Shown here piece by piece: positions 41,788 through 51,269 of a DNA stretch of 57,884 bases. A program made the position numbers and the translations under genes. Source of the stretch: Hyphomicrobiaceae bacterium (GTDB taxonomy: Bacteria > Pseudomonadota > Alphaproteobacteria > Rhizobiales > Xanthobacteraceae); NCBI GenBank assembly GCA_021324465.1, contig JAJPJB010000089.1, positions 1 through 57,884 on the forward strand, given 5' to 3'. Each line of letters starts with the position of its first letter. Within the stretch, counting starts at the first letter, position 1. The notes under the pieces are model-generated. The model was not told where the DNA came from and searched no databases. It worked only from the letters and a program-made list of their open reading frames with translations.

Positions 41788-43271
41788 ATGAGCAGACGAC
41801 GCACCGCGTTCGACCACGCCGCGAGCTTTCGCTCGCGCGTCGCCGCATCCATCTGCGGCGAGAACCGGCGCTCCAATTGCCAATGATCCAAAAAACGATC
41901 AGGCTCCGGAAAAAAACCCTTATGAAGACCGGCAAGGTAAGCGGCACCGAGCGCGGTCGTCTCCTTGATCCGCGGACGGTCGACTTGGCTGCCTATAAGA
42001 TCGGCGAGGCGCTGCATGGTCCAATCTGAATTCGCCATGCCGCCGTCGACGCGCAACGTCGTGAGCGCACTCTCGGCGATCTGCCAATCGGCCTTCATCG
42101 CGGCAATGAGATCGGCGGTCTGGAAGCAGACACTCTCCAGCGCGGCCCGCGCCAGTTCGCGCGGACCGGTGGCGCGCGTCAAGCCAAACAGCGCGCCGCG
42201 CACATCCGGCCGCCAATGCGGCGCGCCCAATCCGACAAAGGCCGGAACCAGAATGATGTCCTGCGTCGGGTCGGCGCTCTGTGCAAGCGGGCCGGTTTCC
42301 GGCGCGCTTTGCACAATCCGCAGATTATCGCGCAACCACTGCACCGCGGCGCCGGCGACAAAGATCGAGCCTTCCAGTGCATAGTGGCGTACGCCGCCGA
42401 GCTGATAGGCGATGGTGGTGACCAGCCTATTGTTCGATTTCACGGGCGTCGTACCGGTGTTGAGCAGCGCGAAGCAGCCGGTGCCGTAGGTTGCCTTGAC
42501 CATGCCCGGCACAAAACAGGCTTGTCCGATCATCGCCGCCTGCTGATCGCCGGCAATGCCGCAGATCGGAATCACTCCGCCGAACAGATCGGGATCGGTG
42601 AACCCGAACGCGGCCGACGAATCCAGAACCTCCGGCAGGACGCTTTCTGGTACGCCAAGAATCTTCAGAAGCTCATCGTCCCAGCGGCCGGCATGAATGT
42701 CGAACAGCAGCGTGCGCGACGCATTGGTCGCGTCGGTGGCGTGCATTTGCCCGCCGGTGAGCCGCCACAGCAGATAGCTGTCCACGGTGCCGAAGGCGAG
42801 CTCGCCGCGCCCGGACTTTTGCGCCGCGCCGGGCACCTTGCGCAACAGCCAGGCGAGTTTTGTGCCGGAAAAATACGGATCGAGCAGGAGCCCGGTCTTG
42901 GCCGCAAACAGCCCTTCATAGCCGGCCTGCAATTCGGCGCACAGATAGGCGGTGCGGCGGTCCTGCCAAACAATCGCGCGATGCACGGGGCGCCCGCTTG
43001 CGCGATCCCACAGCAGCGTCGTCTCGCGCTGATTGGTAATGCCGATCGCGACTATATCGCGCGCAGTAGCGTCAACCGCATGCAGGGCGTCGCGGCAGGT
43101 CGCAACCGTGGTTTGCCACAGATCTTCGGGATCATGCTCGACCTCGCCGTCGGCCGGGAAATGTTGCGGAAACTCCTGCTGCGCAAAGGCGGCGATCGAG
43201 GTGTCGGCGCGGAACAGCATCGCCCGCGTCGAGGTGGTGCCCTGATCGATCGCCAGCACGTAGGATGTCAA
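41784..43271 (-). CDS. glpK: Glycerol kinase
   Basis: 495 residues, the usual length of the FGGY-family glycerol kinases. [14 protein letters not shown] is the first phosphate loop; [21 protein letters not shown] and [12 protein letters not shown] are glycerol-binding and ATPase blocks, with [16 protein letters not shown] (family signature) following. It converts glycerol and ATP to glycerol 3-phosphate in the cytoplasm. No glpD, glpF or glpR is adjacent, so the catabolic branch is located elsewhere. A 60-residue open frame overlaps its stop. Confidence 0.94.
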   Translation of the reverse strand: MTSYVLAIDQGTTSTRAMLFRADTSIAAFAQQEFPQHFPADGEVEHDPEDLWQTTVATCRDALHAVDATARDIVAIGITNQRETTLLWDRASGRPVHRAIVWQDRRTAYLCAELQAGYEGLFAAKTGLLLDPYFSGTKLAWLLRKVPGAAQKSGRGELAFGTVDSYLLWRLTGGQMHATDATNASRTLLFDIHAGRWDDELLKILGVPESVLPEVLDSSAAFGFTDPDLFGGVIPICGIAGDQQAAMIGQACFVPGMVKATYGTGCFALLNTGTTPVKSNNRLVTTIAYQLGGVRHYALEGSIFVAGAAVQWLRDNLRIVQSAPETGPLAQSADPTQDIILVPAFVGLGAPHWRPDVRGALFGLTRATGPRELARAALESVCFQTADLIAAMKADWQIAESALTTLRVDGGMANSDWTMQRLADLIGSQVDRPRIKETTALGAAYLAGLHKGFFPEPDRFLDHWQLERRFSPQMDAATRERKLAAWSNAVRRLLM

Positions 43272-43376
43272 AGACGATGCTCCCGAAGCGCAGCCTTTAT
43301 TAAGCCGCTTCGGGAAAACAATAGGCGGCGGCTTTGCGCGCGTCTATCGCAGCTGTTCGTGGCGACCGAGGCCAGC

Positions 43377-45785
43377 TTAGAATTCCCTCCAGTCGTCGGC
43401 TTGCAGCTTCGCAGCGAGAACGCTCTGCATTCGTCCGACTGGCCCGCCGCTGCTCCTCGCCTGTTTGCGCGAGGTGAGTGCTGGCGGCTGCAGCTTCGGC
43501 TTTTCCTGCGCCGGCAGGACCTCGACCGTCATCTTTGCCGCGCTAGGCGCTGACACGCGCTGGACCTCCGCGGACAAGCGGAATGCCGCAAGCCGCGCGT
43601 CCATCGCCTTGACCTGCTGTTCGAGCGTCTTGGCGGTGGCAGCATTTTCCTCCACCAGCGCCGAATTCTGCTGGGTTACCTCGTCCATCTGCGTGAGCGC
43701 CTTGTTGACCTGCTCAAGCCCAGTCGCCTGCTCGGTCGAGGCGGCGGCAATATCGGAGACGATCTGGACGACTTGTTTGATCGAATCGACGATCTCATGC
43801 AGCGCCGTGCCGGCCTTGTTGACGAGATCGACGCCGTCCTTCACCTGGTTGCTCGAATTGGTGATGAGGTCCTTGATGTCCTTGGCCGCCTGCGAGGAGC
43901 GCTGCGCAAGATTGCGGACTTCCGAAGCGACTACGGCAAAGCCCCGGCCTGCTTCGCCGGCGCGCGCCGCCTCGACCGCGGCGTTGAGCGCGAGCAGATT
44001 AGTCTGACGCGCAATCTCATCGATGACGCCGATAATATCGGAGATCTTGCGAGATGACTCTTCGATGCGGGCCATGGCATCAACCGCCTTGGCGACCACC
44101 TCCCCGCCGCGATCGGCGACATTGTGGGCGCCGCTCGCCGACTGGCTCGCGCGTTGCGCGTTCTCCGCATTGAGCCGGACCGTCGAAGAGATCTGCTCCA
44201 TCGACGCGGACGTCTGTTCCAGGCTCGCGGCCTGCTGCTCGGTGCGTTGCGACAAATCCGTGGTACTCGCTGACAGTTCACCCGAGGCATTCGCGATCTC
44301 GCGGTTGGCCGCGGCAATGGCGCCGATCGTCTCGCTCAAGCGTGCCGCCATGGCATTGAAGTCGTCTTTGATCTGGCGATAGCTCTCGCTGAAACCCTCG
44401 CCGAGGCGATGAGTGAGATCGCCTTCCGCCATTTTCACCAGCCCCTCGGCGAGCAAGCGCACCACCTTTGCCTGCTCTTGCGCGGCTTCGGCCTGGGCTT
44501 CGGCCTGTTTGCGCTGCTCGGCTGCGGCCTTCGCCTGAACATCAGCCTCCGCCTGCTGGCGACGCACGGCTTCCTCGGTTTCGCGGCGCGCTTTCTCGGC
44601 TGAGACGGCTTTGAACTCCTCGACGGATTTGGCCATGGCGCCGATTTCGTCATTGCGGTCGAGCCCAGGCAGCACCACGCTGAAATCGCCGCCGGCGAGC
44701 TTGCGCATCGCCGCACCGAGTTGATGCAGCGGCGCGCTGACCCGGCGCGATACCAGCAACATCGTCCCGCCCACGACGGCAATCGCGAGAACCATCAGAC
44801 ACAGCTGGAAAACCAGGCGCCACATCGCACTTGCATGCTCCGCGGCCGCGTGATCGCGCGCGACCTCGAGCGCGATTTGCGCCGTCTCCTGAATGGGCGC
44901 TTGCCTCGCGATCGATGTCGTCGACCACTCTTCTGAATTGGTGCCCGTCGGCTGGCCGGCGATGAGCGCGTTCAACACAGTCAAGCGCTCCGTCGCATAA
45001 GCGGGGTCGAAGTAGACGTGATCGGTCTTGTCGACGATCTCGGCGAAGCGCGCCGGCAGAGGTAGGCCCTTCGCTATGCTCTTCAGCGCCTGCCAGGCCG
45101 TGGTTGATTGGCTGACATATTTGACGTAGTCGCTCATCGCTGTTGGCGACACCGGCCTGCCGCTCAAGGGGTTGAGGATGACGAGCGTGGCGTCGCCGCT
45201 GGCATTGCGTGTCGCCCAAGCGAGATCTTTGATCTCCATCAGTTGGTCAATGTATGGATCCTGCAGCTTGATGGAGGTGGTAATCAGGCCCGACAATTTG
45301 TCGACCAGGGCGAATAGCTCGTTGGTCTCTCTAAAGGCATCCGCGGCGAGCTCCTGCCGGCGCGAGGCTTTTGGCTGCGACAGCGCGGCCGCGGTTTCAT
45401 CGTGCGAGGCGGCAAGACGCTTGATGCGTTCGGCAAGTTCGGGGATCAGCGTTTGCTGATCGGCGAACCCGATCCGCGGCAGGAATTCCAGAGCCGATTG
45501 CAGTGCCGGCATCTCGGCGGCGCGAACCCTGGCCAGCAACGGCGATGGCCCCGACGACGGCTTGTCCGAATTGAGTTCGAACTGCGTCGTCGCCCGGTCA
45601 ACCCGCATGTTGTAGAGGGCCGTGAAAAGGTAGCCGGCGGCGTTGCTGGCGGCGAGCGCGCGGCTTGTCATCGCCAGGCGATCCCAGGACTGCCAAGCGG
45701 TCAGCAACAGCATGATGACGACCGCTGCACCGAGCGCGGTGATGACGGTCTTGAGGAGTCTACTGATCGTCACGCGATTGAGCAT
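43377..45785 (-). CDS. Methyl-accepting chemotaxis protein with CheR-binding tail
   Basis: 802 residues. TM1 ([18 protein letters not shown], about 13-30) and TM2 ([22 protein letters not shown], about 325-346) flank a large periplasmic sensor. A HAMP domain ([23 protein letters not shown]) follows TM2 and a second HAMP-like unit ([18 protein letters not shown]) sits before the signalling domain. The hairpin tip ([35 protein letters not shown]) contacts CheA/CheW. The last five residues, DWREF, fit the x-W-x-x-F pentapeptide that tethers CheR or CheB. CheW is encoded 4 kb away. Confidence 0.93.
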   Translation of the reverse strand: MLNRVTISRLLKTVITALGAAVVIMLLLTAWQSWDRLAMTSRALAASNAAGYLFTALYNMRVDRATTQFELNSDKPSSGPSPLLARVRAAEMPALQSALEFLPRIGFADQQTLIPELAERIKRLAASHDETAAALSQPKASRRQELAADAFRETNELFALVDKLSGLITTSIKLQDPYIDQLMEIKDLAWATRNASGDATLVILNPLSGRPVSPTAMSDYVKYVSQSTTAWQALKSIAKGLPLPARFAEIVDKTDHVYFDPAYATERLTVLNALIAGQPTGTNSEEWSTTSIARQAPIQETAQIALEVARDHAAAEHASAMWRLVFQLCLMVLAIAVVGGTMLLVSRRVSAPLHQLGAAMRKLAGGDFSVVLPGLDRNDEIGAMAKSVEEFKAVSAEKARRETEEAVRRQQAEADVQAKAAAEQRKQAEAQAEAAQEQAKVVRLLAEGLVKMAEGDLTHRLGEGFSESYRQIKDDFNAMAARLSETIGAIAAANREIANASGELSASTTDLSQRTEQQAASLEQTSASMEQISSTVRLNAENAQRASQSASGAHNVADRGGEVVAKAVDAMARIEESSRKISDIIGVIDEIARQTNLLALNAAVEAARAGEAGRGFAVVASEVRNLAQRSSQAAKDIKDLITNSSNQVKDGVDLVNKAGTALHEIVDSIKQVVQIVSDIAAASTEQATGLEQVNKALTQMDEVTQQNSALVEENAATAKTLEQQVKAMDARLAAFRLSAEVQRVSAPSAAKMTVEVLPAQEKPKLQPPALTSRKQARSSGGPVGRMQSVLAAKLQADDWREF

Positions 45786-46066
45786 AGCCGGTCCTATGGC
45801 GGGGCAAGGGACATGTCTGCCGCAACACAGCGCTAAGGCTTCGGCACGGCAGTTTCGGATGAAAGAAATAATCCGAACAAATTTTAAGATCGGTTAATCA
45901 AAGTGACGGGCCTGCGGCGCGAGCGCCCGCCCGCCTTGGCACGTTGGTTGCGCCGATCATCGCCGCCTGGTCGGAACGCAGCAGGCGACAAGGGATCAGG
46001 TGGTGCGGCCAAGCTGCACCGGAGGGCATGCCAAACGATAAGCCGAAGCCGTGCAAGTGAAGCAGC

Positions 46067-46222
46067 CTACTGCTTACGCAACTGGCCTAGCGCCCTGTCA
46101 ATTTGCGCCAGGAGTTCGCGGGATCGTTCGATTGTCTTCTGGTTTTCCGCAATCTGCGCAATCAGCTTGGCACGCGCCTCTTCGACGCGCTCGATCATGT
46201 CCCGGCGTTCCGTGTCGCTCAT
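46067..46222 (-). CDS. Small helical protein
   Basis: 51 residues, MSDTERRDMIERVEEARAKL and onward, a single amphipathic helix or coiled coil with QIDRALGQLRKQ at its end. The frame stays open upstream to 46723, but the N-terminal extension has no protein-like character. The ATG at 46222 has GGGA 6 nt upstream; 46228 is an alternative. Divergent from a DUF1127 gene. No family recognised. Confidence 0.55.
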   Translation of the reverse strand: MSDTERRDMIERVEEARAKLIAQIAENQKTIERSRELLAQIDRALGQLRKQ

Positions 46223-46472
46223 TGCCATTCCCAGGATTGCCAGCTGGAAGGCTACAGTTCCGCCCCGTTGTCTGCAATACTTTCGACCTAGGACATTCAA
46301 ATATTGAAAAATCGCGAAACGGCTTTGGATTGGGGCAACACAACGCTTGGAGCTGTTCCTGATCCGCCGCAATCTTGCGCCCGACCAAAAGCGTCCAAAT
46401 GTGCTCACGATCACATCATTCCTGCCGCTCAAGGGTAGCATTATCGGCGTCACCCAAAGACGGGAGGCAAAA

Positions 46473-46622
46473 ATGATCGCAGCATCCGGGAACATTTGGC
46501 GTGAGTTGGCAACACGAATCGGAATCTGGCACAAGCAGAGCCGCGCGCTTCGGGATCTGGAATCGCTCAGCGACGACCTCTTGCGCGATATCGGGCAACG
46601 TGTTCGCTGTAGGACGCGGTAA
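46473..46622 (+). CDS. DUF1127-like small protein, truncated C-terminus
   Basis: 49 residues: MIAASGNIWRELATRIGIWH then RALRDLESLSDDLLRDIGQR, the DUF1127 core. In the family the DIG is normally followed by about 10-15 further conserved residues; here the frame ends with RVRCRTR, so the end is degenerate or frameshifted. A GGGAGGC lies 4-5 nt upstream of the ATG. Compare the full-length DUF1127 at 37411. Confidence 0.65.
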   Translation: MIAASGNIWRELATRIGIWHKQSRALRDLESLSDDLLRDIGQRVRCRTR

Positions 46623-46736
46623 CTCAGCGAAAGGCCAAAACTCAGCGAAAGCCAAAATCCGATTGAGGATGCGGCCGACACTCCAAGGGGACTACCGGTA
46701 AGCCAACTATGCTGACCGGCCAACGACCCGACTCGC

Positions 46737-46771
46737 CTAAAAGAAAAGCCCCGGCCGTGCCACCGGGGCTT
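46737..46771 (-). terminator. Rho-independent terminator for leftward transcription
   Basis: A perfect 9-bp stem, AAGCCCCGG with CCGGGGCTT (8-nt loop), is followed on the minus strand by TTTTCTTTTA. It would end transcripts entering from the right, such as that of the 46971-47429 gene, which lies 200 bp upstream. On the plus strand no T-run follows, so it is less likely to end the DUF1127 transcript. Confidence 0.75.
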
Positions 46772-46970
46772 CAGTCAACTCCCAGCAGTGCCATGAACCA
46801 TTGCGCGCGATCTTGTGCGTCCAGTGTGAGAGTTCTGCGGCGCTGACCCCGCGAGTCTTTGGCACCTCACCCTATCCACAGGGAATAGCGTCGACGGTGT
46901 GGCCGCGCTCGCCGCAAATCGGGCCGGTCGTTCCAAAGCCGACAAAAGGCATGTCCGACAGCGCCTGAGA

Positions 46971-47429
46971 TCAGCGCTCGTTAAGAATGGACGAGCTGAA
47001 CGACAAAGGGGCGTGAGCAAGCCGGCGCCAATCGAGCCTGGATGGCCGAGCTCCTGTTCGTCTTTCCCGCCGCCGCTCGCGTCCACTCGGGACATGGCGC
47101 CGGGACGCTGCTTCCGTGGCAGCCGCGCTGGGCCCGGACACTGCGGAAGCGATAGAAGTTGCTGCCGTCGACGGCAAAGTAGTCGCCATTGCTGTTTGAT
47201 CCCCGGCGGCGCTTGCGGCCGCAGAAGATTTTGCACTGACGACTATCGCGCGCGCCGATATTGGCAAAACGCCCGATTTTGGCGCTGGCGTATCCGTCAG
47301 GGACGCAATGACTGCGGAACTGCTGATGGCGCCCACTGCCGTTGCAACGAATGCGACCAAAAGCAAGCGGCGAAAATCCGGTTCGCCACCCCGTTGATTC
47401 CATTCCGGATAGAAGCTGCGCGACAGCCG
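46971..47429 (-). CDS. Hypothetical protein with one transmembrane segment
   Basis: 152 residues from an ATG at 47429 that has GGAG 6 nt upstream. A basic N-terminus precedes one hydrophobic segment (LLLVAFVATAVGAISSSAVIASL, about 22-44), then a Ser/Ala/Thr-rich extracytoplasmic region and a very Arg-rich tail (RRHVPSGRERRRERRTGARP). The tail looks like a frameshifted or disordered end. No family is recognised. A terminator lies 200 bp downstream. Confidence 0.5.
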   Translation of the reverse strand, partial: RLSRSFYPEWNQRGGEPDFRRLLLVAFVATAVGAISSSAVIASLTDTPAPKSGVLPISARAIVVSAKSSAAASAAGDQTAMATTLPSTAATSIASAVSGPSAAATEAASRRHVPSGRERRRERRTGARPSRLDWRRLAHAPLSFSSSILNER

Positions 47430-47490
47430 CATCACTGGCTCCAGCATGCCAGTTTCATAACGCTGTCGGGTTGACTTTGATCCGCGGCGG

Positions 47491-47745
47491 CTATGACGTG
47501 GGTTCGACCTGAAACAAGCCGTCGGTCGACCTCACCGGCGCAATATCGGCCGCGCTCGTCAACGTTTCGTCCTTGCGCGAAAATTTTACAACTAAGCGAG
47601 ACATTTCCCAAAGCTCTGTATCGAAGCGCCCACGATGCGCCTTGGCTTGGGCAATTGCGTCCTCGTCGTCTTTCGCGGTGATGATTATGGCAGGGCTGAA
47701 AATGCGCCCCTTCTCGTTGTGGAGATAAAGTCGATACGTGCGCAT
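47491..47745 (-). CDS. Conserved hypothetical small protein
   Basis: 84 residues: MRTYRLYLHNEKGRIFSPAI then KDDEDAIAQAKAHRGRFDTELWE. The strand-helix pattern and the D-DEDA-x2-QA block are typical of small uncharacterised proteins of Bradyrhizobium-like genomes. No signal peptide or membrane segment is present. GAGGGG lies 5 nt before the ATG. It is downstream of no operon partner and 62 bp before the membrane-protein gene on the same strand. Confidence 0.7.
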   Translation of the reverse strand: MRTYRLYLHNEKGRIFSPAIIITAKDDEDAIAQAKAHRGRFDTELWEMSRLVVKFSRKDETLTSAADIAPVRSTDGLFQVEPTS

Positions 47746-48113
47746 GACGGCCCCTCGTCGTGCGGCGAATCACAGCCCCTGTGTGGTCTGCTATGTGGCA
47801 CGCGAATTAGGGCAACCTGGCGGCGGAAATGGAATCCCAAGAAGGCGCTTCTGAGGAAAACGCACGCGAGACAGTAGGCATACCGGTTCAGTGTCAATTT
47901 TTGTTGCCAAGTTCGAGCAAACGTTTTGGTCAGCGGCTCTGCTCAATCGAGATTCATTCTCTGCGCGTCGAGATGGACTCACATGCGCGTTGGTCGTTTG
48001 TGACAGATTGATCACAGCCGATGAAATCCGGCCAGCAATTCTGGTCTGGCCTTGCGTTCAGCCATGCTTCCGCCCGCTTTGGTCCGCCCACTTGCGACGG
48101 CGGGGGTGGCGTC
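47746..48113. other. Intergenic region between divergent genes
   Basis: Promoters of the small protein and RlpA genes must lie here. An imperfect dyad TGTGA-N8-TCACA sits at 47999-48016, but its spacing does not fit CRP/FNR sites. No other structure is seen. Confidence 0.4.
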
Positions 48114-48617
48114 ATGGCAAACAATCGTGCGCGCATTGTCATCGCCGCTGCGGCGCGCATCTGGCCAAACGGCCTCCTTCCCGTTGCCCTGTCGGCGGCG
48201 CTAGCGGCCTGTACCCAAGCTCGTATTGCCTCCCAATCTGAATTCACTCGAACCACAGGCGCTGCTTGGGTGCAAACAGACAGCAGCACATCGGACATCC
48301 ACAAGCCTGTCAAAAGCCGCACGCAGGCAACCAGCGGCGCACGAGTCGGTTTGGCCAGTTTCTACGATGAAGGCACGCGGACCGCGAGCGGCGAAAAATT
48401 CGATCCTCGCGAATTGACCGCGGCTCACCCCACGCTTCCATTCGGCACGCGCTTGCGCATCACGAACGTCACCAATGGTCGGTCCGTAATAGTTCGGGTC
48501 AACGATCGAGGTCCATTTATCGCCGGACGAGTCGTCGATGTCTCGCGTTCCGCCGCGGAAACGCTTGATATGGTCGGCAGGGGCACGGCGAGAGTCAAAG
48601 TCGACGTGGTTCAATAG
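48114..48617 (+). CDS. rlpA: RlpA-family septal ring lipoprotein / lytic transglycosylase
   Basis: 167 residues. LPVALSAALAACTQ ends in a lipobox, so the protein is a lipoprotein of the outer membrane. The C-terminal double-psi beta-barrel has GLASFYDEGTRTASGEKFDP, LTAAHPTLPFGTRLRITN and VNDRGPFIAGRVVDVSRSAAE; the Glu and Asp/Asn positions of characterised RlpA lytic transglycosylases are retained in this set. No SPOR domain follows, so it is the short form. It acts on peptidoglycan glycan strands at the division site or is a structural relative. GGTGG precedes the ATG at 48114. Confidence 0.88.
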   Translation: MANNRARIVIAAAARIWPNGLLPVALSAALAACTQARIASQSEFTRTTGAAWVQTDSSTSDIHKPVKSRTQATSGARVGLASFYDEGTRTASGEKFDPRELTAAHPTLPFGTRLRITNVTNGRSVIVRVNDRGPFIAGRVVDVSRSAAETLDMVGRGTARVKVDVVQ

Positions 48618-49002
48618 GCCGCTCATGCGCGCGCGCCGCAAGGATCTAGCCCCTGCGTGGCACCGTAGTTTACGGGACCGCCGCCGCGGATGACCTGCCC
48701 GGACTTGCGAATAACGGGGCGGCAGTTGGTTCAAGGCGACGCTGCGATCAGCCGCGCCCGGCAAGTTCCAATGTCGAGGTTCGGGCCGACGCACGCGAGC
48801 GAATCAGATTCTAAGGCTCTCACTAATCGTGCCGCCAACCGGCGGCGCGGGAAGCAGCCCCGGTGAGAGGGTGGGTAGTCGCCGGGCACTTCCCGGTTTT
48901 GGATCAAGCCGCGCGGCGAGATGCGCGAATCGCTGCACCTATGGCCGAAGGCGATCGGCGCTTTTGCGACGACAGGCACGCCCGGCCGCCCCGGAGATGA
49001 CC
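48618..49002. other. Intergenic region without a recognised gene
   Basis: Contains a short perfect hairpin, GCCGCC-AACC-GGCGGC, at 48831-48846. Open frames here look non-coding. Confidence 0.4.
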
Positions 49003-49578
49003 ATGGACCGTCATGATGTGGGCTTTCCCGACGGTGCTGAAATCGCATCGCACGCTGTGGCATTCGCAAGGATGATGTTTGCTCATGCGGAATTCGAGCG
49101 CGAGGTCGGCTCTTTGCAGGATGCGATCACGAACATTCCAGGTTTTGGCGAACAGCGCGACAATCAATGGAGCGCATCGGAGAGCGCCACCGAGAAGATA
49201 ATCAGCTTGATCGTGAAATATCATGGCAGCGACTCGCCGCAGATTGAGCAAATCAAAAATCTTCTGACCGACGCCGCCCGCTTGTGCAGGCAGCGCGGTT
49301 TTCTCGCCCATGGGACATGGTGGTGCTTCAATCGTCGGACCTCAACAATTGAGATCCGCGGAGGAATACGATGGGAGCCAGACCTGCCGCCCGAGAACCG
49401 AAGTTATACGGCCTCTGACATCGAGAAGCTCGCTGACAAATTCAAGGACATTGAACGCGAACTGTACAGGATTCGTCGCTCGTTCGAGCCGCGAGTGACC
49501 GAGACTGAGATGCGTGCCGCATCGTGCTTTCTCAGGCGCTTAGAGGCGCGACACATCCGCTGGGTGGAGAGACGTTGA
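49003..49578 (+). CDS. Hypothetical protein
   Basis: 191 residues. Cytoplasmic, mixed helix/strand: MFAHAEFEREVGSLQDAIT, then IEQIKNLLTDAARLCRQRG, then a Trp/Arg-rich part (HGTWWCFNRRTSTIEIRGG) and a helical C-terminus (DIEKLADKFKDIERELYRIRR). I recognise no family. GGAG lies 6 nt before the ATG at 49003; a frame start at 48829 adds an Arg-rich stretch with no conservation signal. It stands alone. Its base composition is slightly lower in GC than its neighbours, so recent acquisition is possible. Confidence 0.6.
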   Translation: MDRHDVGFPDGAEIASHAVAFARMMFAHAEFEREVGSLQDAITNIPGFGEQRDNQWSASESATEKIISLIVKYHGSDSPQIEQIKNLLTDAARLCRQRGFLAHGTWWCFNRRTSTIEIRGGIRWEPDLPPENRSYTASDIEKLADKFKDIERELYRIRRSFEPRVTETEMRAASCFLRRLEARHIRWVERR

Positions 49579-50111
49579 GCCTCGATCTAACTTCCAGGAG
49601 CCGCCGACACTGGTCATTACCGGTCATATCCTTTGCGGCGCATCGTGCTGCCGACCAAGATGCCGCCGGATTCACCCGACTCCGGCGGGCGCAAGAAAAT
49701 TCGTAGCCGCCGCTGGACCCTTTCACGACGGAGGCATGATTCGCTCCTGGGTCAACGCGTCCCGATTCGTACCGGGGTCACCCTGACTTGATCCTGCCTT
49801 CCTCCGCCTGCGCCAGAAACCTGCCAATCTTCTCGCCAGGTAACGGGATTGCTGTGTGATCGCGCGCATGGCTGTGTCGGAGACCAAACACGGCCATGCG
49901 CGGGTCGTCCGCGCTCTTGTCTCGGGCAGCTGCAGAGAGCTTATCTGAAAGTTGTCCGCAGAGCAGCCACGCTTTGCAGCCACACATGCGACCTGCAATG
50001 CGGGGATTGTCACAGTGGCAACTCATTCGCGCCCCAATGCCCGTCACGATGATGTTGGAAGTCTTGGTGATTCGGGGGGGCCGAGGGCTTGAGCCGCGAT
50101 GGAGCGATTCA
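49579..50111. other. Intergenic region without a supported gene
   Basis: Over 500 bp. An open frame on the minus strand (49778-50248) overlaps the next gene and lacks a ribosome-binding site; its protein-like stretch (PGEKIGRFLAQAEEG) is brief. No repeat or terminator is seen. Confidence 0.4.
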
Positions 50112-51014
50112 ATGCGGAAGCCAAAGAGCTTGCTGCTTATCCAGCTCGCGCTGCCTGCAGCCATTGTCTTGACTGCTCCACCAAGCCGCAGCGAGCCGAG
50201 CGGCATTGCGTGCCGGACCAGCCCGGGTGCTTCTGCGCCGCCGGGCATGCACTGGTACTATCGCGTCGACCGCGCGAATGCGCGGCACTGCTGGTTTCTG
50301 AATTCGCAAGCGCTCCATGTTCATTGGCGCGCCAATGTGGCATCGCCTCATTCGCTTCAGCGTGGAAGTTCTGCTGCCCAAGCCGAGGCGACGCCAAACG
50401 ATACCGTACGAGCAACTTCGGATTCGGCGAACGCACAGACCCCGTCTGCAGAAGCCTCATCGCCGAAACCGCCGGTCCATACGCATGGACCGATAGATTT
50501 CGCGGCGCGCTGGCTACAGCTTCCGGATTCCGTCGATTTGGACGCACTCAATTTTGCACGACAGAGCAACAGCTACGCCGCCAGACATGAATCAACAATT
50601 GCGCAGCCGGCGCCTTCGTCCATTTTTCGAGTTGAGGATGGCGACCCACGGCAAAGCTCCGCAATTGAGCCGAGCTTCGGATCAATCGTCGCCGCGAGTT
50701 TGCTGGGGATACTGCTGCTACTGCTGTGCTGGAAGGCTTTTCGGCTTGCGCTCGTGCTACACGATGAAGCCAAGCTTCGGCGTGCGCGTGACCACGCCAT
50801 CGCGCTGTCGGCTGCGGCCGATACGGGTCTCGGCGAGATCACACGCGCCTTGCGGTGCGCCGACGCCATGCCTTATAAGCCCCAGTCGTTCGCACCCTCG
50901 GGCGATCGAGCGACCAAGAGCCCGAGCAATCGGCGATCCTCACAAAGCAGTTATCCCCAGCGCCCGGCGCGTTCTGCGCTGGATGCCGCTTGGCGCCGCC
51001 GTGCAATGGTCTAA
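50112..51014 (+). CDS. Hypothetical exported protein with C-terminal membrane anchor
   Basis: 300 residues. A signal peptide (LLLIQLALPAAIVLTA, cleavage near residue 26) leads to a short domain with two Cys and HWYYRVDRANARHCWFLNSQ, a block I have seen in Bradyrhizobium-type hypothetical proteins. A long Ser/Pro/Ala-rich linker follows, then one transmembrane helix (SIVAASLLGILLLLLCWKAFRLAL, about 195-218) and a basic C-terminal tail. Probably an inner-membrane protein with a periplasmic domain. GGAG precedes the ATG at 50112 by 8 nt. No known function. Confidence 0.6.
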   Translation: MRKPKSLLLIQLALPAAIVLTAPPSRSEPSGIACRTSPGASAPPGMHWYYRVDRANARHCWFLNSQALHVHWRANVASPHSLQRGSSAAQAEATPNDTVRATSDSANAQTPSAEASSPKPPVHTHGPIDFAARWLQLPDSVDLDALNFARQSNSYAARHESTIAQPAPSSIFRVEDGDPRQSSAIEPSFGSIVAASLLGILLLLLCWKAFRLALVLHDEAKLRRARDHAIALSAAADTGLGEITRALRCADAMPYKPQSFAPSGDRATKSPSNRRSSQSSYPQRPARSALDAAWRRRAMV

Positions 51015-51269
51015 CTCAGTCCGCCCTTTAGCTGGACGTGATGCCAGATCACTAATTCGCGCTTTCGGCCAAACGAAAACCGCGCCAAAAGGCCAGCAGG
51101 CAAAGCCCGGAGCTATCGCAGGCAAGCGACTGGGTCCAAAAGGATGACGACCTGAGGTGGTGCAGCGTGCTGCGGCGCAGCCGCTTAAAGGCACGGATGT
51201 GCTCATACGCGCTATTGCCAATGGGCAACCAGTTTCGATCTAATAGAGCGGTCCATGTGGGAGGCCTTC

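Noticed and set aside
42216-43553. Plus-strand open frame of 445 codons
   Set aside because: Lies opposite glycerol kinase, which has full family motifs.
47999-48016. TGTGA-N8-TCACA dyad as a CRP/FNR site
   Set aside because: Known sites have a 6-bp spacer; the 8-bp spacing and lack of a positioned promoter make it unconvincing.
49778-50248. Minus-strand hypothetical frame
   Set aside because: No ribosome-binding site, overlaps the 50112 gene and its best protein-like part is under 20 residues.
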